Assembly (NCBI GenBank): GCA_964445985.1
Contig: CAYUMU010000028.1
Coordinates: 4,126 to 68,125, forward strand
Reading direction: 5' to 3'
DNA: 64,000 nt
Source of the DNA: CAYUMU01 sp964445985
Lineage (GTDB): Bacteria; Planctomycetota; Planctomycetia; Pirellulales; S012-138
Shown here: positions 26,133-34,647 of the stretch, piece by piece
How the letters are laid out: each line of letters starts with the position of its first letter
Position numbering within the stretch: the stretch's first letter is position 1
Notes under the pieces: model-generated
What the model saw: only the letters and a program-made list of their open reading frames with translations
Told to the model about the DNA's origin: nothing
Database searches by the model: none
Translations under genes and position numbers: made by a program

Positions 26133-27146
26133 ATGGTGTCCACGTTAGGCATCGATATTGGTGGGGCCAATCTCAAAGTGGCCGATGGCGAACGATACAC
26201 GCGCAATCAGCCTTTTGCGCTGTGGCAGCGGCCGAGGGACTTGACCAAACAGCTTGTCCGTCTGCTGGAAGAAGCGCCGGCATGCGAACGAATGGCCATC
26301 ACCATGACGGGTGAGCTGGCCGATTGCTATCGAACCAAACGCGAGGGCGTGGAGCAAATACTGGCGGCCGCGCAACAGGCGGCCGGCCATCGCGAGCTGT
26401 TGGTGTATGCCTTGCCCGGCCGCTGGCTTGACTATGAGCAAGCGCGTGATGAACCGCTGGCGGTGGCGGCCGCCAACTGGCATGCCTTGTCGGCCGCCGC
26501 GATTCAATGGGCGGACGTGTCCGCTGGAATCGTCTTGGATATCGGTTCCACCACGGCCGATATCATCCCCTTTGCTGAACGGCGAATCACGGCCCAGGGG
26601 GCGACGGATTCGGAACGCTTGCTCTGGGGCGAGCTTGTTTATACGGGGGCGCGGCGCAGCCCTGTGTGTGCCGTTACCACCGCGCTCCCCTGGCGAGGGC
26701 AACTCTGCCCCGTGGCTCAAGAGCTGTTCGCCACCACACTCGACGCCTACTTGATGACGGGTGACATTGCCGAAGACGAGCACGATCTGCAAACCGCCGA
26801 CAACCGGCCGGCGACGCGCGACTGTGCTCACGATCGACTGGCACGCTGCATCTGCGCCGACCGTGAAGTATTTTGCGTGGAAGACGCGATGGCCGCCGCC
26901 GAAGCCATCCAAACCGCACAACTTGCCAGGCTGGGAATCGCGTTGCGACAAGTGATGCGCCGGCTGCCAGCGCCGCCGACCCACTGGGTGATCTCCGGCA
27001 GTGGCGAGTTTCTGGCGCGGCGCGTGGTGGAACGGATGCGGCCGGAAGCCACGATTCGTTCTTGGAATGAATCGCTGGGAAGCAATGTTTCGTCGGTGGC
27101 CGCCGCATGGGCCCTGGCCCGACTCGCGCGCGAGGTGCACGGATGA
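26133..27146 (+). CDS. H4MPT-linked C1 pathway protein, MfnF-like (COG1548)
   Basis: This 337-residue protein matches the COG1548 hydantoinase-A/kinase-fold family named for H4MPT-linked C1 transfer; the methanogen member MfnF makes the ether link in methanofuran. It begins STLGIDIGGANLKVADG, an actin-fold phosphate-1 motif. ITMTGELADCYRTKREGVEQ is highly characteristic of the family, and SAGIVLDIGSTTADIIPF is the second phosphate motif. GELVYTGARRSPVCAV and the C-terminal HWVISGSGEFLARRV complete the pattern. It lies 38 bases behind the MfnD-like gene. Together they suggest that this bacterium makes a methanofuran-type cofactor. Confidence 0.85.
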   Translation: MVSTLGIDIGGANLKVADGERYTRNQPFALWQRPRDLTKQLVRLLEEAPACERMAITMTGELADCYRTKREGVEQILAAAQQAAGHRELLVYALPGRWLDYEQARDEPLAVAAANWHALSAAAIQWADVSAGIVLDIGSTTADIIPFAERRITAQGATDSERLLWGELVYTGARRSPVCAVTTALPWRGQLCPVAQELFATTLDAYLMTGDIAEDEHDLQTADNRPATRDCAHDRLARCICADREVFCVEDAMAAAEAIQTAQLARLGIALRQVMRRLPAPPTHWVISGSGEFLARRVVERMRPEATIRSWNESLGSNVSSVAAAWALARLAREVHG

Positions 27147-27853
27147 GCGGGGGTTTGCTCGGGCTTGAAATTGCGTACCCAACTCCGCTCCCAAGACCCC
27201 TCACCTCCGACCTGACCTGATAAAATGACCGTGACTTGGGATGGTTGCGGAAAAAATGGTGTTGCAAAAGTGTTGCGAGTTGATCGTCAGTTACGTTCAC
27301 TTCGGTCGGCAAATCCAATGCACATGGCCTGCGCGCCGCATTGGATTGCAAATTGAAAATTAACCATTGCCAATTGCAAATTGAAAGACGTAAGAGTTTG
27401 CCTCGATGGAATTTGCATTTTTCAATTTGCAATAGGCGGTTGAGGTCGTGGGCCATACGGGATCGATTCGCTCGAACCCGATCCAATGCCGAGCGGCGCA
27501 AGTACCCGCCGCGCAACCATTTCGGCGAGGCCCAAATTCTCCCACTCGCCGCCAACGAGGAAGCTTTTATCAGGCCACCCCGGCCCTGCGCCTTTCGGGC
27601 AAAAAACGTGGTAGAAAGCCTGGTCCGCCCCCAGAGTGGAGAGAAAAGCGAGGTGAACATTGTTCCAAGTGCCGTGGGGGAACTGGTCTTCCGGAAGGAC
27701 ACACGCCCCCCTTTCGCAGGCGTTCCCCGCACCGCTAGAATGAGGGTATCTTTACCACGAAGACGGCCTCGACGCGGCTGCCGCCTGACCAATACAACTG
27801 CTGTTGTCCGCGTTTTTTTCGCTCCCATTTCACCCACAGGATGCTCCTCTGGC
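27147..27853. other. Repeat-rich intergenic region of about 700 bases
   Basis: It holds a CCTCACCTCCGACCTGACCTG segment near 27198, typical of dispersed repeats; an inverted repeat AATCCAATGC/GCATTGGATT (27312-27347); and direct and inverted copies of ATTGCAAATTGAAA (27345-27434). Long open frames cross it on both strands but have no family content. From 27440 to 27853 nothing specific is seen. Confidence 0.7.
27345..27434. repeat. ATTGCAAATTGAAA dispersed repeat cluster
   Basis: ATTGCAAATTGAAA occurs at 27345-27358 and again from about 27374, and the reverse complement TTTCAATTTGCAAT lies at about 27419-27434. The AT-rich composition stands out from the flanking GC-rich DNA. Confidence 0.75.
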
Positions 27854-28336
27854 ATGGCTTATGGAATTGCGGCCGCATGTCTTGCGGCAGTCGTAGCCGC
27901 CTGGCGGTTCATCTGGCCGGCCTGGCGCAAAACCCGGCAGCAGGCCGACCACATCCGCTGGCAACGAGAATTTCGCGGCCAGCGAGAGCGGTTGGAAGCG
28001 ATGTTCTTCGATCGGGCGTCGAAGTCGGGCAAACCCCGAGGGCTGCGCTGGAAGGACTGCGATTTCGGCGACGCGGTCGTCTACGCCCGAGATCGGCGCA
28101 CCTCGTGTTTGCTGGCATTTGTGGGCGTTACGTTGTCGTTCGAAGCCATCGAGGGCGGCCCCATGGAAGAGGTGGAAGCGGTTGGCAACCTGCGGGCGGC
28201 CACGGCATTCTTTCGCCACGATGGCCGCAGTTGGCACACCGATGGCCGCGTGCTGTTCAATCTCGATCCGGTCGAGGCCATCGCCCATTACGGGGGTGAA
28301 GTCGAAGCCCTTTCCCTGCCGACGATGACGGGCTGA
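27854..28336 (+). CDS. Membrane-anchored hypothetical protein
   Basis: The 160-residue product begins with a short hydrophobic anchor (MAYGIAAACLAAVVAAWRFI), then a basic helical segment rich in arginine and glutamine (RKTRQQADHIRWQREFRGQR). The rest is soluble: GLRWKDCDFGDAVVYARDRR, then AFVGVTLSFEAIEGG and a C-terminal half containing GRVLFNLDPVEAIAHYGGE. No family is recognised. I chose the ATG at 27854 because it gives an N-terminal anchor; the open frame begins 513 bases earlier in repeat DNA. Confidence 0.6.
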   Translation: MAYGIAAACLAAVVAAWRFIWPAWRKTRQQADHIRWQREFRGQRERLEAMFFDRASKSGKPRGLRWKDCDFGDAVVYARDRRTSCLLAFVGVTLSFEAIEGGPMEEVEAVGNLRAATAFFRHDGRSWHTDGRVLFNLDPVEAIAHYGGEVEALSLPTMTG

Positions 28337-28476
28337 GAAGTTTCGCTCACCTGAAGTATCTCAAGTTTCGCGGTCTTCTGAGCAGTGAGACCTGGAAACG
28401 GGCGGTCGCGGCATTTACGATAGCGACCAGTGCAGTTCGATCGGCGACTGCGGACGATGTTAACGAGCGAGAACCT

Positions 28477-28704
28477 ATGCAGTTCATCGAAATGACGGGC
28501 GCCACGCTCATGCGTTGCATCGACGGCGAAACGATCACGCCCGGCCAGTTGCGTGCCGCCGGTGTCACCAACGACAGCCTGGTGCGCGTGAATAAGCAGG
28601 GCGATATCGAGTTGCGCAGGCACGATCGCTGGGACATTATCGGCGGCTTGCTGGGCGACTATGAGCACCGCGTTCAGCGTGAAACCGGTTTAACCTGGGC
28701 GTGA
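28477..28704 (+). CDS. Small hypothetical protein
   Basis: The 75-residue product, MQFIEMTGATLMRCIDGETI onwards, is soluble and has no cysteine cluster or signal. The pattern TPGQLRAAGVTNDSLVRVNK followed by DIELRRHDRWDIIGGLLGDY looks like a small alpha/beta domain. No family is recognised. It is flanked by genes on the same strand but with gaps of about 100-140 bases, so its own promoter is likely. Codon use matches its neighbours. Confidence 0.55.
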   Translation: MQFIEMTGATLMRCIDGETITPGQLRAAGVTNDSLVRVNKQGDIELRRHDRWDIIGGLLGDYEHRVQRETGLTWA

Positions 28705-28801
28705 CGCTCGGCCTTTTGCCGCGGCTGCCGGCCGTGGGTTCGGCCCAGGTTTCGCGCAATCATACGAATTCCAGAATCCCCCGTGGCGTGAGAGCAATAC
28801 C

Positions 28802-29851
28802 ATGCTGAATGCTCGTATGGCGATGCTGCTTGTTGGTGCGGCTTGCGCTCTGACCCAGACTGGCCGGGCGAACGACGATCTTCCCCCGCCTTCCGGCAAA
28901 TTGGTGTCGCCGGGCGCCAAGCTGGAACACCTGTTCACACGCACCGCCAAAATCTCCGGCGGTCTCACCGAAGGCCCCGCCGCCGCGCCCGACGGCAGCA
29001 TTTATTTCTCCGACATTCCGTTCGGACCCGACCGCGGCATGATTCTGCGGTTCGATCCGGCCACTAAGCAAGTCAGCGTCTTCACCAGCGACAGCGGCAA
29101 ATCCAACGGTCTGATCTTCGATGCCGAAGGCCGCATGATCGCCGCCGAGGGCGCAGGGCAGGGCGGTCGGCGAATTAGCCGTTGGAATGTAGCGACTGGC
29201 GAACGGGAAACCCTAGTCGATAGCTTTGGCGGAAAACAATTCAACTCGCCCAACGATGTCTGCCTCGACGCCGCCGGCCGCATCTATTTCAGCGATCCGC
29301 GCTACGTGGGCGATGAACCTCGCGAACTCGACTTCCAGGGCGTGTTCCGTATCGATCCCGATGGTTCGCTGAAGGTGGTCACCAAGGAAGTTTCCAAGCC
29401 CAATGGACTGGAGGTCAGTCCCGATGGCGGCACGCTGTACGTCGCCGACCACGATAACGGCACCAATAAGATCGATCCCAATGTGCCGGAACCCACGCCG
29501 GGCAACATGAAGATTTACGCATTCCCGCTCGACAAGCAGGGCAATGTCGCCGGCCCCAAGAAAACCTTGATTGATTTCGGCAAGGAACGCGGCTGCGACG
29601 GCATGACGGTTGATACCAGCGGCAATATCTACCTCACCATTCGCGCTCCCCAGCGGCCCGGCGTGCTGGTGCTGAACCCGGCCGGCAAAGAAATCGCCTT
29701 CATTCCCACCGGCCCGGCGAATCAAACGGGCAAGGAATTCAAGGGCCTGCCAAGCAATGTCGAATTTGGTCGCGGTGACGAGGCGAACATGCTCTATATT
29801 ACCGTCGATACCAGCCTGTACCGTATTCCGCTCACCGCCAAAGGGCGATAA
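28802..29851 (+). CDS. SMP-30/gluconolactonase family protein, exported
   Basis: The 349-residue protein has a signal peptide (MLNARMAMLLVGAACALTQT) and a six-bladed propeller of the SMP-30/gluconolactonase/LRE-like family. Expected metal-site residues are the glutamate of LTEGPAAAPDG, the asparagine of KPNGLEVSPDGGTLYVADHD, and the aspartate of KERGCDGMTVDTSGNIY. Substrates in the family include sugar lactones, and location outside the cytoplasm fits a scavenging role. It is convergent with the DUF1501 gene; a 14-bp tandem repeat lies between them. Confidence 0.88.
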   Translation: MLNARMAMLLVGAACALTQTGRANDDLPPPSGKLVSPGAKLEHLFTRTAKISGGLTEGPAAAPDGSIYFSDIPFGPDRGMILRFDPATKQVSVFTSDSGKSNGLIFDAEGRMIAAEGAGQGGRRISRWNVATGERETLVDSFGGKQFNSPNDVCLDAAGRIYFSDPRYVGDEPRELDFQGVFRIDPDGSLKVVTKEVSKPNGLEVSPDGGTLYVADHDNGTNKIDPNVPEPTPGNMKIYAFPLDKQGNVAGPKKTLIDFGKERGCDGMTVDTSGNIYLTIRAPQRPGVLVLNPAGKEIAFIPTGPANQTGKEFKGLPSNVEFGRGDEANMLYITVDTSLYRIPLTAKGR

Positions 29852-29887
29852 CGCCGATGGGGGACTGGGGGCTGGGGACTAGAGTTT

Positions 29888-29916
29888 GGTGACGATTGGC
29901 ATCGTACGTCGTCACC
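29888..29916. repeat. Inverted repeat GGTGACGA/TCGTCACC
   Basis: An 8-bp perfect stem with a 13-base spacer sits between the two convergent genes just before the 14-bp tandem repeat. It is a weak candidate for a transcription barrier. Confidence 0.5.
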
Positions 29917-29954
29917 AGCTACCAATCACCAGCTACCAATCACCAGCTACCAGC
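29913..29954 (+). repeat. 14-bp tandem repeat, three units
   Basis: CACCAGCTACCAAT occurs twice in perfect tandem (29913-29926, 29927-29940), followed by CACCAGCTACCAGC. The upstream GGGGACTGGGGGCTGGGGACT (29861-29881) is also repetitive. Confidence 0.8.
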
Positions 29955-29961
29955 CACTCCT

Positions 29962-31266
29962 CTAGACCAGCCCTTCGATGGCCGTTCCACTTTCCAGCAT
30001 GGGCACCGGGCGGCCGGCTGGGTCGACGAAGTGGGTGTCGGCGGCGAAGCCGAGCGTATGAAAAACGGTGGCCATCAGGTCTTGCGGGGTTATTTGGTTC
30101 GAGGCCGGGTACTCGGCGTTGGGCGAAGATTGGCCAATCGTTTGTCCCATTTGCAGTCCGCCGCCGGAAAGGGCCAGCGTGCTGAGGTTGCCCCAGTGAT
30201 CGCGGCCAGCCTTGCTGTTGATTCGCGGGGTGCGGCCGAACTCGCCCGAGAGCACGAAGAGAATCTTTTGATCGAGCCCTTGCTGGTAAATGTCTTCGAC
30301 GAAAGCCGAGACGGCCCGATCGACTTCGGGAGCCAACCGGTTCAGCCGGCTTTCGATGCCGCCGTGCATATCCCAACCTTGGAACGAAATGCCGACAAAG
30401 CCGCAGCCCGCTTCGCAAAGGCGGCGAGCCATCAGCATCGATTCGCCGAGACCTTCGCCATACCGGGCGACAATCTTGGGATCCTCGTGCGCCAGATCGA
30501 AAGCCTGGGAGGCGTTCCCCAGGATCAGGCTCATGGCCTGCTCGTTGAAGCCGTCGATGCCTTCCATCACGCCATTGGCATCGGCGTCGCGCCGCAGTTG
30601 ATCGAGCCGCCCCAAAAGCGACATGCGATCGGAGAGGCGATCCACTTCGGTGGTGAGCTGCATATTATCGCGGGCCGGACCCTCGGGCATAAACGGCCCG
30701 TAGGCCTTGCCCAGCCAGGCGGGGCCCGACATCGCGTTTTGATAGGCGCCGAATCCGAATTGCCCCATCTGCACGTAGGTGGGCATGCCGCTCACCGAGT
30801 GATTCGCCCCGCGCACGCGGGACGCAATCGAACCCAGCGAAGGCCGGTTGGCGTTTTGATCGTACCCGGTATTCACCCAAAACGCGGCCGTGCGGTGGCT
30901 GCTGCTGGGCACCACGAACGAACGCACGAACGTCATCTTGTCGGCCTGTTGGGCCATGCCGCCGAAATGCCCTCCCAGCGTTACGCCCGGCAACACGGTT
31001 TTCACTTCGCCCGTCACGCTGCGGTATTCCACCGGCGCGGTCATTTTGGGATCGAAGGTTTCAATGTGCGTGGGTCCGCCGTTGAGCCAAAGCCAGACCA
31101 CCGACGTATCTTTACCCCGGGCTTGGCCTTCGCGCGCGACCGCCCGCTGGGCCAACAGGTTTGGCAGCGTTAGACCGCCCAGTCCCAGAGCGCCCACTTG
31201 CATAAAGCTGCGACGGCTCAGGCCTTCGCAGTTCCGTTGCGGCTTTCCAAAACCTACGTTCAACAT
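29962..31266 (-). CDS. DUF1501 protein, Tat-exported
   Basis: DUF1501 proteins have an alkaline-phosphatase/sulfatase-like fold and are abundant in planctomycetes, usually beside DUF1549/DUF1553 cytochrome-like genes. The 434-residue protein starts with a Tat signal: LSRRSFMQVGALGLGGLTLP. Recognisable segments are SVVWLWLNGGPTHIETFDPK, TFVRSFV, AYRGTPVTGMPTYVQ-like (SGMPTYVQMG), and the C-terminal LDQKILFVLSGEFGRTPRIN and AGRDHWGN. I start at 31266 (MLNVGFGKP). No DUF1549 partner lies next to it here. It diverges from the DUF4838 gene. Confidence 0.9.
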   Translation of the reverse strand: MLNVGFGKPQRNCEGLSRRSFMQVGALGLGGLTLPNLLAQRAVAREGQARGKDTSVVWLWLNGGPTHIETFDPKMTAPVEYRSVTGEVKTVLPGVTLGGHFGGMAQQADKMTFVRSFVVPSSSHRTAAFWVNTGYDQNANRPSLGSIASRVRGANHSVSGMPTYVQMGQFGFGAYQNAMSGPAWLGKAYGPFMPEGPARDNMQLTTEVDRLSDRMSLLGRLDQLRRDADANGVMEGIDGFNEQAMSLILGNASQAFDLAHEDPKIVARYGEGLGESMLMARRLCEAGCGFVGISFQGWDMHGGIESRLNRLAPEVDRAVSAFVEDIYQQGLDQKILFVLSGEFGRTPRINSKAGRDHWGNLSTLALSGGGLQMGQTIGQSSPNAEYPASNQITPQDLMATVFHTLGFAADTHFVDPAGRPVPMLESGTAIEGLV

Positions 31267-31317
31267 GCGGTCGCTCCCAGGTAGGATGGGCAGGGGGTAC
31301 TCTAAACGATCAGTATC

Positions 31318-31339
31318 CATCCATGTGGATTTATGGATG
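31318..31339. promoter_or_regulatory. Inverted repeat between divergent genes
   Basis: CATCCAT and ATGGATG face each other with an eight-base spacer in the 126-base gap between the DUF1501 and DUF4838 genes. It could be an operator for one or both; the sequence alone does not say. Confidence 0.3.
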
Positions 31340-31392
31340 AAAGTCTAACGGGGGCTTCCTCCCAGGACAACCCTAAAAAAAGGCCTACCTCG

Positions 31393-34371
31393 ATGCGTTG
31401 CACCATGAAACTTCTCTGCTTGATCGCGGCCGTAATGCTCAGGCCGCTGCCTCCGTTGATGGCCGGCGATGTTGTGCTGGTTGAGAACGGCCAGCCCAAG
31501 GCAGAAATCGTCATCGCCGAGACGCCCGAGCGCATGGTGCGGCTCGCGGCCCACGAGTTGCAAACCTATGTTGAAAAAATCTCGGGCGCCCATTTGCCGA
31601 TCGTCACCAGGCCCACGGCTGGCGCGACGCAATTATTCGTGGGTCGCAGCGCCCATACCGACAAATTGGGCGTCACGGCCGAGGGGCTCAAATTCGGCGC
31701 CTACCGAATCGTGTCGGGTGACAACTGGCTGGTGCTGATTGGCGACGATACCGACTTCACACCGGTCGAACCTTGGGCACGCAATAATGGCGATATTGCC
31801 AGCGGCAAACTGCAAGCCGCCTGGAACGCCATCACCGGCGATAAGTCGGGCGTTCCCAATGCCGGCATGTACAAGCACCGCTTCCGCCTGCCCGGCGATA
31901 TCGGTTTGCCCGACGCCGCGGCCAGGCCCGAGGGCAAGATTGCTCCGCTGGAAATCTGGGGCTTCGACGAACGCGGCTCGTACAACGCGGTGTGCGGCCT
32001 GCTAAAAAAGTTGGGCGTCCGCTGGTATTTGCCTGGCCCGCTGGGCGAAGTCGTGCCAACCCAGAAGACCATCTCACTGCCGCCAATCGACGAAACCGTG
32101 ACGCCGGACTTTGAGGTGCGGCGGTTCAATGTGCGGTTCGCCATCGTCACGCCGGAAACCGCCATGTGGGCCATGCGGCTGGGCATGCGCGATCCCAATG
32201 GGCTGCACGTTGCCCATGGCCTGACCAACATGACCGGCCATGACGAAATTTTCGCTGCCCACCCCGAGTGGTTCGCGCTCTACGGCGGCAAACGGCACTA
32301 CAGTTCCGACTCCAGCAAGAACCAGTTGTGCTACTCGAACGAGGAATTGTTCCAGGCCACCGTACGATACGCCCGAGCGCAGTTCGACCAGTACGATTAC
32401 GAGGGCGTGTCCATCATGCCGCCCGATGGTTACACGTCCATTTGCCAATGCCACCACTGTGCCGGCAAGGATCAATTGGAGCGGGGCTCGCGAGGTTCGC
32501 TATCCAACTACGTGTGGGATTTCGTCAACCGCGTAGCCAAGGAAGTCGGCAAAACCCACCCGAAAAAGCTGATCGTGTGCTGTGCCTACGGCGCCTACTC
32601 CGAGCCTCCGAGCAATATCGACAAGCTCGAACCCAACGTGCAAGTCGTGATCGTCGGCGGCCGCCGACCATCGGGCAACCAACCGGAGCAGCAAGCCAGT
32701 ATCCGCCGATTACGCGAAGGTTGGCGCGATAAAACGGATCGGCCTTACATGGTGTTCGAGAACTACCCCATCACCGACCGGGGTTGGTACTTGCCCGCTT
32801 TCGTGCCAAAGGCCATCGGAGCCAGCGTCACCGAAACCAAGGGGCAATCTCGCGGTGAAGACATCTGGCTGTCGTTTGGCCGTACCTTTGACGACAAGGC
32901 CGTCGGCTTTAACCACTTTCAGGTCTATTTCACGGCCGCCATGTACTGGGGAGGCCGCGACCAAAAGGTAGAGAAGCTGTTGGACGAGTATGTGCAGCTG
33001 TTCTATGGGCCGGCCGCGGAGGAAATGCTCGGATTCTTCAACTACTGCGAAGACAATTGGCAGGGTATGGAGGCCGACAAATCCAAGGTCGATGCGGCCC
33101 TGGCGCAATTTGCCAAAGCTCAAGCCAAGGTGGCTCCCGATTCGATCCACGGACAGCGGGTGGCCCTGATCGACGATTTCCTCAACGAGCTCCGCAAGAA
33201 GAGCGTGCTCCTGGCGCAAAAGCGGGGAGTGGTGCCCACCTTGCGGATGGTGGGCGACGCCAAAAATATCGTCATCGACGGCAAGCTCGACGATGCTTAT
33301 TGGGAAAAGTGCCCAACCGCTGCCACCGGCCGACTCCGCGAGTTGCAGACGGGCCGTTCGCCCATCTATGGCACGCAGATCAAGTCTGGCTGGGCGAGCA
33401 ACAGCGTTTACTTCGCGATTCGCTGCGATGAAAATCCCGGCGAAAAGCTCAACATCACGGCCACCAAGAAAGAAGACGCCGCCATCTGGTATGGCGATGC
33501 GGTGGAACTCTTGATCGAGACCGATTCACACTCGTACTACCAGATTGCCGTCAACCCGGCCGGCGCGATGGTCGATTACGATCGGGGCTCGGATAAGAGT
33601 GGTTGGTCTCGCTGGGAGTCGCAGGCGGAAGTTGCCACCCACGTTGCCGATGATCATTGGACCGTGGAAATCCGCATCCCGGTTACGGATGACGAAAACG
33701 ATCCGCTCAATCAGCTCGTGGGCCGCAAGCCCACGCAAAGCTTGCCTTGGCATATCAATATCTGCCGTCAACGAATTCGCGAGCATGGCGCGGAGCACTC
33801 GGCGCTCTCTCCCACCGGAACCGGCGGATTTCATGAACGGATGCGGTTCGCCCACTTCTACGACGGCCGATCGCACCAGTTCGCGGCCGATCCCACGGTA
33901 ACCAATTACCTGACCGCGGATCGCGCCGCCGGTGAGTTGGTGCTTCAGCGCAAGTACCCCGAGGCGCTGGCGGCTTACACCGCGCTGGCCGAGGGAAAAA
34001 TTACCGACGTGCAGAAATCGGCCGCCCTCAAGCGAGCGGCCTTCGTGGCCTGCCGGATGCAAGACTTCAACCGCGCGGACGAGATCACCGCGACCATTCC
34101 GATCGTGGCCGAACGAAAAACGGCCGAAATGCACAACCTGCTGGCTCAACGCAAGTTTGCCGATCTGCTCGCCAGGTTTGGCGACGAGGACTTTTCCAAG
34201 TGGCCGTTTTGGGCGTTGGGAGAAGGCTACTATGCCCGCGGCAAGGCGTACGCCGCAACGGGCGATGCCGCCAAGGCAGAGGCCGATTTGCGTGCCGCCC
34301 TCTCGCTAACCACCGATAAGAAGGCGCGCCAAGATATTGAGCAGGCCTTGGAGAAGGCCTCGGCCAAATAA
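31393..34371 (+). CDS. DUF4838 protein with C-terminal carbohydrate-binding and repeat domains
   Basis: The roughly 990-residue protein has a signal-like start (MRCTMKLLCLIAAVMLRPLP) and a glucuronidase-like N-terminal domain (RLAAHELQTYVEKISGAHLP). The central DUF4838 region contains SIMPPDGYTSICQCHHCAGK and VFENYPITDRGWYLPA. It is probably a glycoside-hydrolase-type TIM barrel. From about residue 628, IVIDGKLDDAYWEKC begins a CBM9-like sugar-binding domain, continuing to the VEIRIPVTD segment. The C-terminal 150 residues (AAGELVLQRKYPEALAAYTA) resemble tetratricopeptide repeats. This combination suggests an exported polysaccharide-degrading enzyme. The starts at 31393 or 31405 are both possible. 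Confidence 0.85.
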   Translation: MRCTMKLLCLIAAVMLRPLPPLMAGDVVLVENGQPKAEIVIAETPERMVRLAAHELQTYVEKISGAHLPIVTRPTAGATQLFVGRSAHTDKLGVTAEGLKFGAYRIVSGDNWLVLIGDDTDFTPVEPWARNNGDIASGKLQAAWNAITGDKSGVPNAGMYKHRFRLPGDIGLPDAAARPEGKIAPLEIWGFDERGSYNAVCGLLKKLGVRWYLPGPLGEVVPTQKTISLPPIDETVTPDFEVRRFNVRFAIVTPETAMWAMRLGMRDPNGLHVAHGLTNMTGHDEIFAAHPEWFALYGGKRHYSSDSSKNQLCYSNEELFQATVRYARAQFDQYDYEGVSIMPPDGYTSICQCHHCAGKDQLERGSRGSLSNYVWDFVNRVAKEVGKTHPKKLIVCCAYGAYSEPPSNIDKLEPNVQVVIVGGRRPSGNQPEQQASIRRLREGWRDKTDRPYMVFENYPITDRGWYLPAFVPKAIGASVTETKGQSRGEDIWLSFGRTFDDKAVGFNHFQVYFTAAMYWGGRDQKVEKLLDEYVQLFYGPAAEEMLGFFNYCEDNWQGMEADKSKVDAALAQFAKAQAKVAPDSIHGQRVALIDDFLNELRKKSVLLAQKRGVVPTLRMVGDAKNIVIDGKLDDAYWEKCPTAATGRLRELQTGRSPIYGTQIKSGWASNSVYFAIRCDENPGEKLNITATKKEDAAIWYGDAVELLIETDSHSYYQIAVNPAGAMVDYDRGSDKSGWSRWESQAEVATHVADDHWTVEIRIPVTDDENDPLNQLVGRKPTQSLPWHINICRQRIREHGAEHSALSPTGTGGFHERMRFAHFYDGRSHQFAADPTVTNYLTADRAAGELVLQRKYPEALAAYTALAEGKITDVQKSAALKRAAFVACRMQDFNRADEITATIPIVAERKTAEMHNLLAQRKFADLLARFGDEDFSKWPFWALGEGYYARGKAYAATGDAAKAEADLRAALSLTTDKKARQDIEQALEKASAK

Positions 34372-34412
34372 GCCTGCGCGTCAGCCTTGGCTTGGACAGA
34401 TTTTCCGGCCGC

Positions 34413-34446
34413 GTCGCTACGTTCAACCTCCGGCTACTGGCTGCCA
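34413..34446 (+). repeat. Dispersed repeat related to 9468-9500
   Basis: GTCGCTACGTTCAACCTCCG and the following CTACTGGCTGCCA match the segment at 9468-9500 (GTCGCTGCGCTCAACCGCCG) with a few changes. Both lie after genes. Confidence 0.65.
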
Positions 34447-34554
34447 GCCCCAAGCCCCCCACCAGGAGGTGTGGTGGTGGGCAAATGCGTATGAGTTCGT
34501 CTGCTCTCGTTCAGGTCGTCGCCGCTGTGTGATTGGCAACGTGCGGGTGGCAAC

Positions 34555-34592
34555 GAAAAAAGGACGGTTCCCGCAGGGGGGAACCGTCCTTC
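34555..34592 (-). terminator. Rho-independent terminator of the tatA cluster
   Basis: The minus-strand transcript would form a perfect 13-bp stem (AAGGACGGTTCCC with GGGAACCGTCCTT) with a six-base loop, followed by a run of six U. It lies 56 bases beyond the last tatA stop. Confidence 0.9.
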
Positions 34593-34647
34593 AAAGTTGT
34601 GTCTGCTCCAACGAGTCCGCGGTTATGGAAGCGGTTACTCTCGCGAC

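Noticed and set aside
26674..27855. 393-residue minus-strand open frame over the repeat cluster
   Set aside because: It is built from translated repeats and the complement of the MfnF-like gene; no family content.
29913..29954. CRISPR-like repeat
   Set aside because: Three 14-bp units in direct tandem, without spacers, and no cas genes.
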